64,000 nucleotides of DNA. It comes from Aptenodytes patagonicus. Its lineage: Eukaryota; Chordata; Aves; Sphenisciformes; Spheniscidae. Made by a program: the position numbers and the translations under genes. The stretch spans positions 46,237,182 to 46,301,181 of the forward strand of contig NC_134982.1 in the NCBI RefSeq assembly GCF_965638725.1, given 5' to 3'. Below the pieces are notes generated by a model. That model searched no databases, had not been told where the DNA came from, and was given only the letters and a program-made list of their open reading frames with translations. This document shows positions 39,701 through 52,800 of this stretch, piece after piece (the first letter of the stretch is position 1; every line of letters starts with the position of its first letter).

Positions 39701-42700
39701 AAATTGTTGGGTATACCTCAAATAAATAAATTTCAGAAATGTTTTTGCAGGTCACCCTGTGCTTCCCCAAAATGCGTCTTTTATATGAAGATGTATTGGT
39801 TAGTCCCTCTTCAAGCTGAATGGAAACCAGCTTCCTTAAAAAAGCTGGAAATAACACTTTATGAGACTATCAGTTCATTAGCATTGAACAGAAGCTGGCT
39901 TATTTAACAACACTGACAGCAATGATTAACTTCTGATGCATGGTGAAGATAAATTGGTGGAGGGAGGTTGAAAGACTTTCTGTTATTTTGGAAAAAATAA
40001 TGCACTCGCAGAGGAAAAAGTATTTTTTACCATGGACCTTGTTTGGAATGGACTAAGAGAACTCTGTGTAAAATACTGGCTGTCTAAGTCACGTAGAATG
40101 TATGCAGAACTGCATACATTGGACAAATAAAATGAAAGAATTAGGGTTGCTGCCTTCTTGGTCCTGACCTTGAAGGCAGTAAAACTGTACAAGTATCTGC
40201 AGTGTAAAAAGCAGTCTTGAAAGAACGGGTCCTGCATATTATTCCTTGTTCAATCATTATTATGATTATACATACTGTTTTGTGATTTAAGTGTTGACAG
40301 TTAACTGGTTTTAAACTTTCATTGGCTACTCATAAATCAGAAATTTTATTTTAGCTTTTTCTTTGAATAGCTTTATGTTTGGTCATTGTTTAACACAATG
40401 ATAGGAAAGTAAAGTTTTTCAGATTTTGAGGCACAGTATGAAGCTGATCAATAAAGCTCTAGTGGTATACAAATATTCTGAAGTCTTAACCAAACTGTAA
40501 TTTCCTTTTCAGCTGTACAAATAGTAAGCTGTATTTTGCCTACAGGCTTCCATAGTCTTTAAGTTTTTTTCTTTCTTTGTTTTCTAAGGATGGCACCATT
40601 AAAATAAAGGATCTCACTTCACCTGAGCTGGTAGGAATAATGGATACATGTTTTTGTTGTTTGGTAAGCATTTCTCTGCTCTTAATGTTAGATGGTTTTG
40701 ATTTCAAAATATAATCCTTTAATCCAGTTTAGAAAAAGAAAAAAAAACAGTAGAACTCAAGAAAAAAGATTGACCAAGCAGAAAATACATACTTAGTATT
40801 TTAATTTCCATTTAGATATTTGCATTGGCTATTATAAGGGGCATAACTTTGATTTTTGGATTTTTTATTATGAGAAATCATTATGGAAGAGAACTGTCAC
40901 CATTTTGAATAATGTAAAAAGGTTTTATAATTTGTGTTTTCTATATATATGGTATCTGACTGCGTGCTGTATATTAGTGTTTGACTGTGTTGGAAAGTGA
41001 GCACTCTGTTGCTCGTTTCTGTACAGCCAATATTGACTGAGCTTACAGGGGCATTTTGAAGAAAGAAAAGAAAATACCTAAATCCATTTAGAAAGAAGAT
41101 AAGTGAATTATCAGTTATTTGTTAATTGTGATTTTTTTTCCTATGTGTATATCTTAATTTCCTCAGTAAATGATAACAAATTATTTTCAGATACTCTCTA
41201 AAATGACATCAATAAAATTACTTTGGTTTTTAAAACAACATTTCAAATTAGTTTAGTCCAAAAAGACATGTAAAGGTCACTATATACTTGATATGGTGTA
41301 ACATAATTCGTCATCTTTCCCCCCGCCTCCTCCTGCAAATACTGACTTTTTTTTGAAAAGGGACGGTGGTTATATTAGAAATCTGATCCTACTGTATTTG
41401 ATGCTATTTCAAGATAGAAATAATGTTTTAAGTTACTGAAGCTTTCCCTGTAGCTTAAAGCAGCATGAAAGTAGTAGAGAGAGGGGATCATGAAAAGAAG
41501 CTATAAGTTGTGGCAGAGAACATGCAGAATATTGCTGAGTTGTTTCATAGCCACTTGCATTTTTCATTCTGTATTTATATAGAGGAAGCTTATAAATCTT
41601 ATGTTCTCTTAACTTAATGTCATGTCTAAGGCACAAAGAACAGAGCTGAACTTTGTGGAAGAGGTTTATCCAACACCAGAATTTGATAGTGTTTAGGGTT
41701 TAGTTAGTAACTGACTGCCTGCCACAGCCAGCAGATGGACAAAGGACCTTCTCTTGCCCTGCTAGATGGAAGGTTGCCATGATAGGGACTTCCTTAATGA
41801 CTCACTGAAGTGCAGTAAGATGGAAAAAGAATGGAGATATAAAAATGAGGCCTTGGCTGTCATGAGTAAAACATTTAATTTTCTTTTTCCTAGATAACAT
41901 GGTTAGAGGGACATTCCTTGGCACAGACGGTATTCACTTGCCTTTATATTCATAATCCAGACTTCATAGAAGATCCTGCTATGAAGGCTTTTGCTCTAGG
42001 GATCCTAAAAATCTGTGATATTGCCAGAGAAAAGGTTAACAAAGCAGCTGTTTTTGAGGAGGTATGTGTTTCAGTATCTCCTATGGTTAAATAAGTAACA
42101 TTATATGTAGGCTCCGTAACGCAAATAAAACAGTATATTAGAGAAATTTACTACTGTTTGATTCAAGGATACTGTAGGAGCTGCAGTTCATCCTCCTAAA
42201 AGTATTAGACTTGGTCTCTTCAAAATGCAGTTTTCTTCAGTGAAGGTGTTGCATGCTCTTTTCTGTGTTTTGCTTGAGTATTTATATACATAAATATTCT
42301 ACTCAAATAGCAATGCAAATCTTGTGGCTAACCATTCTAAATGAGTTTTACTTGTGGTTTCTTCCTGTTTAATTTTTTATTTTTCTACTTTAGATAACCA
42401 TGATTGTCTTTTGTCTGAAATGTCCATTTAACAATGGCATCAGAGTCTGGTTTTCTGTGCTCAGAGCAATTTTTGTTTCCTCTGAGCTTGGACAAGTCAC
42501 TTCTTACTGACTATATCTAAAATTGATTAAATAGTACTTTGCATCCATAGATCTGGTAACATTTTGATAGGGTGGCATTTGATTAAAATTGTGAAGGGCA
42601 TGCTGGTATTAAGGATTTATGCAGAAAATAATTACCGCAAGCTGGATTTGGGCAGGAAAGTCACCCAAACCACAGGTCTATTCAGTTGTGAAGAATAAAA

Positions 42701-45700
42701 CCAGACCTTTATACTTGGTGTAGTTAAACAAAAACACCCCAAAACAACAAAACACAACAAAAAACAACCCAAAAAAACCCCAAAACAAACAGAAAGAAAA
42801 CCCCAAACCCCAGCTTGAAAATGTGACTATTACTGTTTATTTTTCACTACATATTGCTGCTTTGATTTTTATTTTTTAGGAAGATTTTCAGTCAATGACT
42901 TACGGGTTTAAAATGGCCAACAGTGTGACAGATCTTAGAGTTACAGGTACAGTTCGTGCTTTCTGTGTATCTGTCCATCAGTCTCTCTTTTGAGCATGTT
43001 GGTTACTTTCCACCAAACCTAATGAATTGGCAGGAATCTCACATGTTAAGGTTTTTTTATTAGTCTTGTGAAAATTGGTGGCTTGGTAAAAAGCGAGATC
43101 AAATTATTTTTCCTTGAAGAGAAGGTTCAGCTGCTTATTTGTTAAATGTCTGAGAAACAGAAGTGGTTTTAGATGTGCCAACTGAGTGGCTAGGCATGAG
43201 CTCATCCCGGTCTGAGATAGGTACAAACCACTGGAAAGTGCACTGCTTGAATTCTGCTTCTCTGCCTCACAATTTGTTGTGATCTAAACAGATTGCTTTT
43301 AAGGAAGAAGCAATCTAGTAGTTCTAAAGCTATGAATATGTATGTTATTAGGTACATACGTAAGTGTGTACGTTAGCCTTTTGATGCACTGTTTTTGATA
43401 CATACTTGAGCTTTCCATTGATTTATTCTGAGAAAATTTGTAAACACTTTATCTTTGGATCAGTCAGCCTGTACTCTGATTTGTCTATTGTTGCAAGACA
43501 TCCCCACCATTCCTCACAAGATTGTTTTTTGTCTAGTCTTTGGCTAATGGGTATGTAAAGCACTTTAAAACTTGTTTTGCCCTCAAAACTTTTTTCCTCT
43601 GAGTGGTGTAGTGTACCTAGGAATGCTTCTCGGCTTTTAATTGTACTGTGACTTTTCCAGGTATGCTAAAAGATGTAGAAGATGACATGCAAAGACGAGT
43701 GAAGGTATTTTTCTCACATTTGCCTTGTCAATTATACTTCAAGTGTACTTAACATAGGTTTGGGGGAGGGAGTTGGATTATGAAGAATACGGTGGGTTTG
43801 TATCATTAAATGGTGGGGGTTTTTTTAAGAACTGCCATAATGGTTTTGTGTAAGATGCTGATAGTTTTAGCCTTCTAGCTAAAGACAATGAAGTCTTCAG
43901 GCTTTTCTATATTCTTTAATAGTTGCTTCACTAGTAATAGGTGGAATCATGATGTAGAAGATAACACTGGGTTGGGGCACAGAAAGTATATATTTAACTT
44001 CTGGCTCTTACACAGATACACTATGTGATTCTAAAGAAGTCGCTTGGTCTTCCTTTACCATAGTTTAAAATATAGCATGTTCATACAATTTCCTTGCCTA
44101 TTTGCAGAGTGGACTGAGATAGGTCTCATTACTACAGGAGAGTCTTGGATCATTCAAGTACCTAGATTATATATTAAGAGGTTTTGAACTTGAGAACTGA
44201 TTTTTAGGGTTATTTAACAGATGGATGTTCTGGAAAGGATAAAGGGATTTTATCAGTAGTTTCCCTTTGCAATTTTTAATAAATTATTTGAAATTCCTTT
44301 ACCTTCTAGAGCACTCGAAGTCGACAAGGAGAAGAGAGAGATCCAGAAGTTGAACTTGAAGTAATGAATTGTTTACTTTTTTCTGGATTTCATGGATTAG
44401 TGCAGCATTACTTTAACCAGTAGTTACCAGTTTGAGAAATGTGTCACCAGTGTTGCTACTACTGTCATATCTGAGCTGCTCTAAACAGGGCCCTGAGCAA
44501 ATCCCAAGCTAGCAGGTAGGCTTTTATGCTCTAAGCGTATGCACGAGAGTTCTGGATCGATCCCAACGTCAGAATAGTGATGCTGCTGCAATGCTGCCAT
44601 TTATGCACCTACCTCTCAAGAAAAAGCCATTAGCAAAGTAGGTGGTCTACTATCCTGCACCTTTTTCCCTTAGTTCCTTCCCAGCAGCTTTTACTGCTGC
44701 TGGCAGCATTACTGTCAAGGGAGAAAGTAGGAAGAGAAGGTGAAAGCAGTGTAGGTCCTTCCAGAAAAAGTGATAATTGATGTAGTTCATGTGGTTGATT
44801 TAGAAGGGTGTGGATTTCCTTTCCCAGTAATGTTGTTTCTTCAGAAATTGCTTTTAACATAGATCTTCAGCAAAAAGGAGAGAAAATTGGTTTAATAATT
44901 TGTAGTTGTTCACTTAAGCTGAGATTTGAATGGCATTTGCATAGGAGATAGCTATACAGCCAGAGGTTGTGCTTTACCCAAAGTATCTTAGTATTTTTTG
45001 TTAGTGCTTTTCTGACAGCAGTACAGATTTCTTCTATAAATTCTATAACTTTTCTTCAGAATCATACTAGATACCATATTTTTAAGACTAGAGAGCATAC
45101 TTCAATAAATCTGTAATTTTTTTTTAATAAGTTTCAGGATTTAATGCATATTGCTTAGTAATATGCAGTATTGTCTTATTACAGCATCAACAGTGTTTAG
45201 CTGTGTTCAGCAGAGTCAAGTTTACCCGGGTATTACTGACTGTTCTAATAGCATTTACCAAAAAAGAGGTACGTTCATTTGGTGTTTCTGTGTTCACGTT
45301 ATGATCCTGTGAAATACTCTTTTTGTTTGTTTGTTTGTTTGGGGTTTTTTTGTTTGGTTTTTTTTTGTTGTTGTTCTCTAAGGTCAAGCAATTATTCTGT
45401 AGATTTGAATTGATGTTGCTGCAGGTAAAGGGTTGGATAAGGCCTTACAGTGGCAACCATTCAGTTTTCATTCATTTTTAAAGAAAACAGAGGGAAGGCT
45501 AGTAGCTGACATTATTATGGCCTTGCAGAGAGAAGGAATATTCATTTTAGAACACTTAAAGAAAAGTACTTATGGGTTTTGGATTACTCTTTTCACACAC
45601 ACGAGCAAAACTTTTCTTTGTTGAGTTCAGTCCCCTTCTGAGTAGTTACCTGACATGGGGCAGTGTTTTGTCCATCTCAAGAGAATTGTTAGCTTTTCCT

Positions 45701-46813
45701 TCCATGTGGTATTGAATTTGTATCTAGACTACCTTGGTCTGAGAAGAGGAATATAACAACTTTCCACACAATTTGCCTGCTTTTTTTGAATATGAGATTT
45801 CCTAATTGTTGAAGGGGGAAGGAACTGCATGTTTTAGGGCAAAGGGGTAGAATCACATGTCACATAAGACAAAGCTTTTTTTTTTTAAGAACTTTTTCTT
45901 TCTAAAAGGATAAATATCTGTCTATTGCGTATTGTTGTTTCCATTTTCATAAAGAAATAAACAAGTTTCTTGCTTAAGTGGCATGGAGTCTTTCCCACAT
46001 ATTTTGCCGTTGGAGCAGCTGCATACTGTACAGTTCAAAAGACCTTGATGAAATTGAAAGTCAGGTGCAAGTATCATTGATAGACATCAGTGTTGAGGAA
46101 AAAGTGATTGAGTGGTTGAGAACAATTGCATTCTGAGTATGACCATTCGTTATATCAGAAATCAAACTGTGACATAAAAGTGATCTACACTGATGTACAA
46201 CCAAATTCTGTCTGTGTTAACTGCTCTGGGTTAATGATCTGTGCAAAATCAGATTATCTTAGTGTTGCTAAAGTCTGATTACTTAAAGTATAAGTTATTT
46301 ACATCATGGACTACTTTGATTTGAATTAGATCTGCTTAGCAGCTTATTCTTTTAGTAGATTTGTGGATGCTACAATACGTGAACATGTATTATGCAGAGC
46401 TACAGATCTTGTTCAGCTTCTATTAGATCTTCAGGGGCGTTTAAACATCTCTTTTTCTAAAAGAAGTCAAGTTTCAATTCGACTTGAGATTTCAAATATT
46501 TGAAGTTCCATCAGGGACTGCTCTCCAGTATTTTTAAAACAAGATTTTAGATTTTACAGAGAGCTATTTTAAATGGTACCCAGTCTGCTAACAGATTTGG
46601 ATTCATAAGACATCAGAAAATTCGGCATGTCAGCAGATCATGAATCAAGATTTCTGATGCACATCTGGTATCTTCTAATGTTATATAGTGATTTCATTTC
46701 AGTTGATAGGTTGTTTTGTGTATATTCTCAAAAATTCTTCATTTTCTAATGATAGTAGATTTTTGCAGTTTGGAGTTCTGTGTCATTTGGCAGAAGAGTT
46801 TTGTGGGGGGTTT

Positions 46814-46844
<31 letters not shown>

Positions 46845-49800
46845 CAGTTCTTCAAAATCAAAAGTAGAAGACTTGTGTGTAGCGTATACTAGACTTTCAG
46901 TTGTAGTTATTGTTAAGGCTTATCTTATACTGCAAAAAATACAGTATTAAATGTATGTATAGATATGTGAAATATAAAGAACTCTTTATTGCACAAAAAT
47001 CTGTTGTGGGTTTTTTTTTCCAGAATGGTTATGTACAAACATTAGAATCCTAATATCGATACTAGCATTAATTCTATAGTCAAAATATGTTGGTTCATAA
47101 TGTGAATAACTGTTGCCTGCCTTTCAGACGAGTGCAGTTGCAGAAGCTCAGAAGCTAATGACTCAGGCAGCTGACTTGCTTTCTGCCATCCACAATTCAT
47201 TGCATCATGGTATCCAGGCACAGAATGATACCACTAAAGGAGGTATGTATCAAATTTTACCATTTTTTTCCTTTCTTAAATATGCTGTCTTGATAAATTT
47301 TAATAGCTATGTGTATTTAAAAAAAAAAACACTATTTACTTTGAACTAATAATACTCGTTATACAAACTGTTACAGATTTGCTTTGTTTGATCTTAACTG
47401 TATTTCACTAAATGATGGTGCTCCTGAAAGCAATACTGTCACTGCAAAGCCAGAGATAATGTGAACTTTTGATTAAGCTCATTACACTTCGAATCAGTGT
47501 ATATGCCATTTCAAAATAGGGAAGACCACCTCACTGTCTGCACAGATATATGCTGAGGGTGTTGAGGGTTGGGTTTTTTAAAATAGTAAACATTGTGTCA
47601 GTTGGGTAGTTAGTGTCCTTTCAACTTTGAAGTGAATTCTGAAAACACAGCTTATATGCAGCTTTTCTCTCTCTCTCTCTCTCTCTCTCTTCCCCCCTCC
47701 TTCATTAGATCATCCTATTATGATGGGCTTTGAGCCCCTTGTTAACCAGAGATTGCTGCCACCAACTTTTCCTCGATATGCAAAAATAATTAAAAGGGAA
47801 GAAATGGTCAATTATTTTTCCAAACTAATAGACCGAATAAAAACTGTATGTGAAGTAGTCAACTTAACTAATTTGCACTGTATACTGGTAAGCATGAATA
47901 TTTATCTTATTTATAGCCAAACATAAGATCTTAAAATGTAACTTGGAAAAAATCATTCCATATATACATGCTGTTGCTCACTGGAGAAAAAACTGAGCTG
48001 TATGTATAAATCTTCTGGTGTTTCCCACTGTTGTGTACAATTTCAAAATTTGCTGTCTTTCCTTCTTACTTAATACTCTTCTTTTTTTTTTGACAAAGAC
48101 CTTTTCTCCTCTCAAACCTCCCATTTTTCCCATAATCTGTTAAATAATTATGCATGTTAGCGGCGGAGCACAAGCAAGTTAATTTCCTTGTAGCTCTTTG
48201 GTTGAAGAGCTGCATCTGCAGTAGCAGAACGTAATTCCTTGCTATATTCCTGATTTTTTTCAGTTTCAGTGAGCAGTATTCTGCATATGTGCCTATAACA
48301 CAAGAGAGCACTTAATACATGTTTGTTTAAGCATGTAATTCCCTGAATAGGCATAAAGTTAAGCACCTGCTTATGTTCTTTCCTGCGTAAGTGATGTTAT
48401 TCTCAGTTACTGCCTACATGTATTAGAAGACACTTAAATGCTTGAAATACGTTTTACCATACACGCATTCACTGACTGAGAAAAGAGCCACAGTTAAATC
48501 AGTTTGAAGATCAAGCCAAAATCTTTCATCTTCTGATTTCCTGTTAAATTAATTAAAGCAGTGTTTGCATGAAACATCTGGTACCAGTTAAACATTGCAG
48601 TTTTGTTACATACTTGGTTCTGTTACGTTGTGATCTTAACAGTTTCACAGTATCTTATTTCTATACTATCATCCTGCTAATTGTTGCTTCTGAAGAAGAA
48701 AATTCAGAAACCTTTTGTTCTGTTGAATAACAAGTAATTGCAGAAAAAATAGATTTTAACTTCATAATATGTTCTGTTGTGTTCAAATTATTCATGCTTA
48801 CTTTCTTACAATTTGTATGAGATGCTATGTGTATGTCTGTGTATACAAAATATAGAAGTATTTACACAATTGTATATATATGCATATATATATAAAAATG
48901 CAAATGCATGTATAAAAATGTAAATACATGTGTGTATATATATAAAAATTGGTGTATTAACCTGAATTGTCTTTTTCTTTCCTAAATGTAAATTAGGATT
49001 TTTTCTGTGAGTTTAGTGAGCAATCACCATGTGTTCTTTCAAGATCCCTGTTACAGGCAAGTCCTAATCTATGTCTTTGAATAAAATACTTCCGCATTCA
49101 TTATAAATATGGATTCATCTTCTTGTTTCAAATATTTAAATTATTTGCATATCAATAATATACAAGTGGTAAAAAAATTTCTGGAGATACTTAGGTATAT
49201 GGAGGCTTATGTTCTGATCTAATTTTTTAAAACATTTTTAAATACTGCTGTTTAGGTCATGTTAGTGCATGACAATTAAAACAGTGTTAAAATTTTTTCT
49301 CTGCCATAAAGCTGGACCTGTACACACATTTTTATGCTGTTCTCCATATGCTGTCTCAGTTTGGGGCTGGTGTTTGTATTCATCCTCCCTGTTTGGACTG
49401 AATTTCATGTATAGACTGCCTCTATTGCTACAACAGTAAAACTGATGGCTAGGGCAGAACAGGCTACTACTTTTCTTCTCACTGCTTCACTTACCTTGAA
49501 AGTATATTATATATTCCTTAACTCAGAGTAAAATATAATACCTTATAGGAGGTTTTGATTTGAGTAGGGTGTCCCTGGATGTCAGAACTTTTTTCCATTT
49601 GATCCCAATTAAACCACGTATAGAGCCAATGGAATATAACTGTTGGCAAGTAAAATGTTTTCATAGTGTGTGTGTTCTGACTTTCCACTACATGTGTTTG
49701 TGCAACCCCTGTGGGGGCCTGACAGCAGAGCTTTTTCTCCAGCTGCTGAAGAACCATGTAAGAAAGGGACACAGCACTTGTGGAGGAAAGTGCAATGAGC

Positions 49801-52800
49801 ATCAGACATGACCAATGAAAGCAGTAGTATCTATAGGGGTAGAAGAAAGTCTGCATTAGTCTGAAGATTTATCTTTATCTGCCTCCAGAGAAACTGCATA
49901 ACCTCTTTTACGTTAATCTTCAGAAACATCTGTCTGATTAATCATCTTTAAAGTCCAAGAAATAAAATCATTTTGCATGCATTGTCTTATGCAAGTAATA
50001 GCGCTGTATTTTGTGTCATGGGAATACGACAGAAGTGACAGATCTCAATATGCCTCTATTTTCTGAGTCTGTAACCTTGTACCTAGCTGAACCATTTTAA
50101 TTCTTAAAGCAATCTTACAAGTTTCTGATACAGTACAGGTACTATAACAGCTTTCTATTAGTAATTTCTCGAGCATTAATTTTAACTTAAAACATGTTTC
50201 TAAAAACACATTTTCACTTTCAGACAACTTTTCTGGTAGATAACAAGAAGGTATTTGGCACTCACCTCATGCAAGACATGGTAAAAGATGCTTTAAGGTC
50301 TTTTGTCAGTCCTCCAGTACTTTCTCCAAAGTAAGTGGATCTTGAGTTTACTTGCATGTGTTTACATGTCTGATGAAAAAATATTTCTGCTTAAAAAAGC
50401 AAGGACAGACATATCAAGAACATACACATTTTGTACTTACTAGTGCTTATGTATGAAGGAGTCAGTTGTTGCTGCACTCATGTTTCTTTTTTAATTTTGT
50501 GCTACATAGACTGATGACGTTTATAAACATATTTATGTCTGTGGATATTTCCCTTTTAGGTGTTGTCTTTATAATAATCACCAGGCGAAGGACTACATTG
50601 ATTCCTTTGTGACACATTGCGTTCGGGTAAGTGTTCATTTCAATTACAGCATGTTTATGTGTATATGAGCACTTTCAAGATTTGCTTATGTTTGAAAATG
50701 AGACGAGTTTTTTTAGACACCTGACATGAAGGCAAAATTGCAGAAGTTGGCCATCTTAAAATGGTAACACTTTTAAAAAGCCAGTATAATTATTGCTGTT
50801 TATTTCCTGTATTATTCTTCCAGATTTTTCACTAACATTTCACTTTATTAGAAATCTGCACCTACTAGGACTTTACAGGGTAGTTTCAGGTCACAAAACA
50901 AATGCATAGCACTAGTGAAAACAAAATTATTTTTACATTCTCTCCAGTTTAAAAATTTTAAAAATTCAGTTATTGAATGCGGCACAATGAAAATCTAAGA
51001 CAATCATAGAATCATTTAGGTTGGAAAAGACCCTTAAGATCATTGAGTCCAACCACCAACCTAACACTGCCAAGTCCACCACTAAACCATGTCCCTAAGC
51101 ACTACATCTACACGTCTTTTAAATACCTCCAGGGACAGTGACTCAACCACTTCCCTGGGCAGCCTGTTCCAATGCTTGACAACCCTTTCGGTGAAGAATT
51201 TTTTCCTGATATCCAATCTAAACATCCCTTGGTACAACTTGAGGCTGTTTCCTCTTGTCCTATCGCTAGTTACGTGGGAGAAGAGACCGACACCCACCTC
51301 GCTACAACCTCCTTTCAGGTAGTTGGAGAGAGCGATAAGGTCTCCCCTCAGCCTCCTTTTCTCCAGGCTAAACAACCCCAATTCCCTCAGCCCCTCCTCA
51401 TAGGACTTGTTCTCTAGGCCCTTCACCAGCCTCATTGCTCTTCTTGGGACATGCTCCAGCACCTCAACGTCCTTCTTGTAGTGAGGGGCCCAAAACTGAA
51501 CACAGTATTCGAGGTGCAGCCTCACCAGGGCTGAGTACAGGGACATGATCATTCCCTGCTCCTGCTGGCCACATGATTTCTGATACAAGCCAGGATGCTA
51601 TTGGCCGCCTTGGCCACCTGGGCCCATGGATTTAGGCATAAGAAATACCTGTCATACTCCAAGCATTCTGTTCTGATCAGATTCCTAAAGGGATGCTCAC
51701 TCAGTCTCATGTTGATTTGTGTACGGAGAAATGGGCTTGTGCATCACGCCAGAGCTTGCTTGCCTGCTAGCTTGCACTCTATAGGGAGCCTTAGGAAACC
51801 CACCTCCTAATATAGATGTATAAAACAGGTGCCTAAATAGACACCATAGTACTCCTCCTGTAGTTTCAAAGTTGTGTTGAAAATTTAAACCTACAGTTTG
51901 TTTCTTTCAGCCATTCTGTAGCCTGATTCAAATCCATGGACACAATAGAGCTCGCCAGAGAGATAAACTGGGTCACATTCTTGAGGAATTTGCCACCCTC
52001 CAGGATGAGGTAATGTCCTAGGCATCAGGCCAGCAAACTTTTCTTTCCAGGTATATTCCTACCAGAGTGGAGCATGTGGTATTAGGTTCTAGATGAATGA
52101 AGCAACTCCCCTGTTTGTCCTAAAATCTTTAGGACAAGGATTCCTAAAATGCAGCCCAGGAAGTCTGTAGGATGCATCCAAAGACTTTCTGTTAGATCTG
52201 TTGAACAACAAGTTACTGCATTTTTTAAGATTAACTTTGTCCATTAAGTAGACTTCAGGTAAACCTGCTGTGAGGTCTGTAATTTAATGGTAATTCCACT
52301 GCTTGTAGTCTCTATCCTGCTTTTAACTGTCAATCTGCAAGATGTAACCAGGGAGAGATGGATGAGCCATGTTTGCAAGACACTTTTGAAAATTCAGTCT
52401 TATAGCTATGTAAGATGTAAATCGCAAAATTTTACAACTATTTTAAAAATATATATATAAATTAAATAATAACTCTTAAAAATATGTGCTCCAACTGGTT
52501 TTGAACATTTCTCAAGAATGGGGAAAGAAACATGACAGGGAAAGGTATATTTTCACTTGCTGAAAATCTATTTCTTCAGCAGTGAGAGGCATGAAATAAT
52601 AAAAGATTTTCCAAGATGTGCATGCTAAGGAGAACAGTCAAGGAACTTGGAGCTGGGGGGGACATTTTGTGTGCTCCAGCTTCTGTCAAGATGGTTTGGG
52701 TGAGAGTTTGTTGCAGTACTGCAGCTGAAACACTTTTTCACTTTGTAACAGGTTATATGGATTGGTTTGTTCAGGACTAGGGATAATATCCCAACTGTGG

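Larger units (their letters stand above)
36759..41893. other. NAA35 introns 2-5
   Basis: Introns around exons 3-5, AT-rich, with no repeat or second gene I can recognise. ORFs of up to 91 codons here have no known similarity. Confidence 0.55.
42062..47127. other. NAA35 introns 6-10
   Basis: Contains A/C-rich low-complexity DNA (42728-42811), a MIR-like relic (about 43950-44140), (GTTT)n runs near 45320-45345 and a poly-C tract (46816-46845). The 1.86-kb intron 10 is otherwise featureless. Confidence 0.55.
47888..50559. other. NAA35 introns 12-14
   Basis: Intron 12 holds an AT/TA-rich stretch at about 48870-48950. Intron 13 (49057-50223) begins with GC. No repeats with a family name or extra genes recognised. 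Confidence 0.55.

Noticed and set aside
42420-42520. Second possible MIR fragment with GAGCTTGGACAAGTCACTTC
   Set aside because: Only one short block resembles the MIR core, and the rest does not follow the element order.
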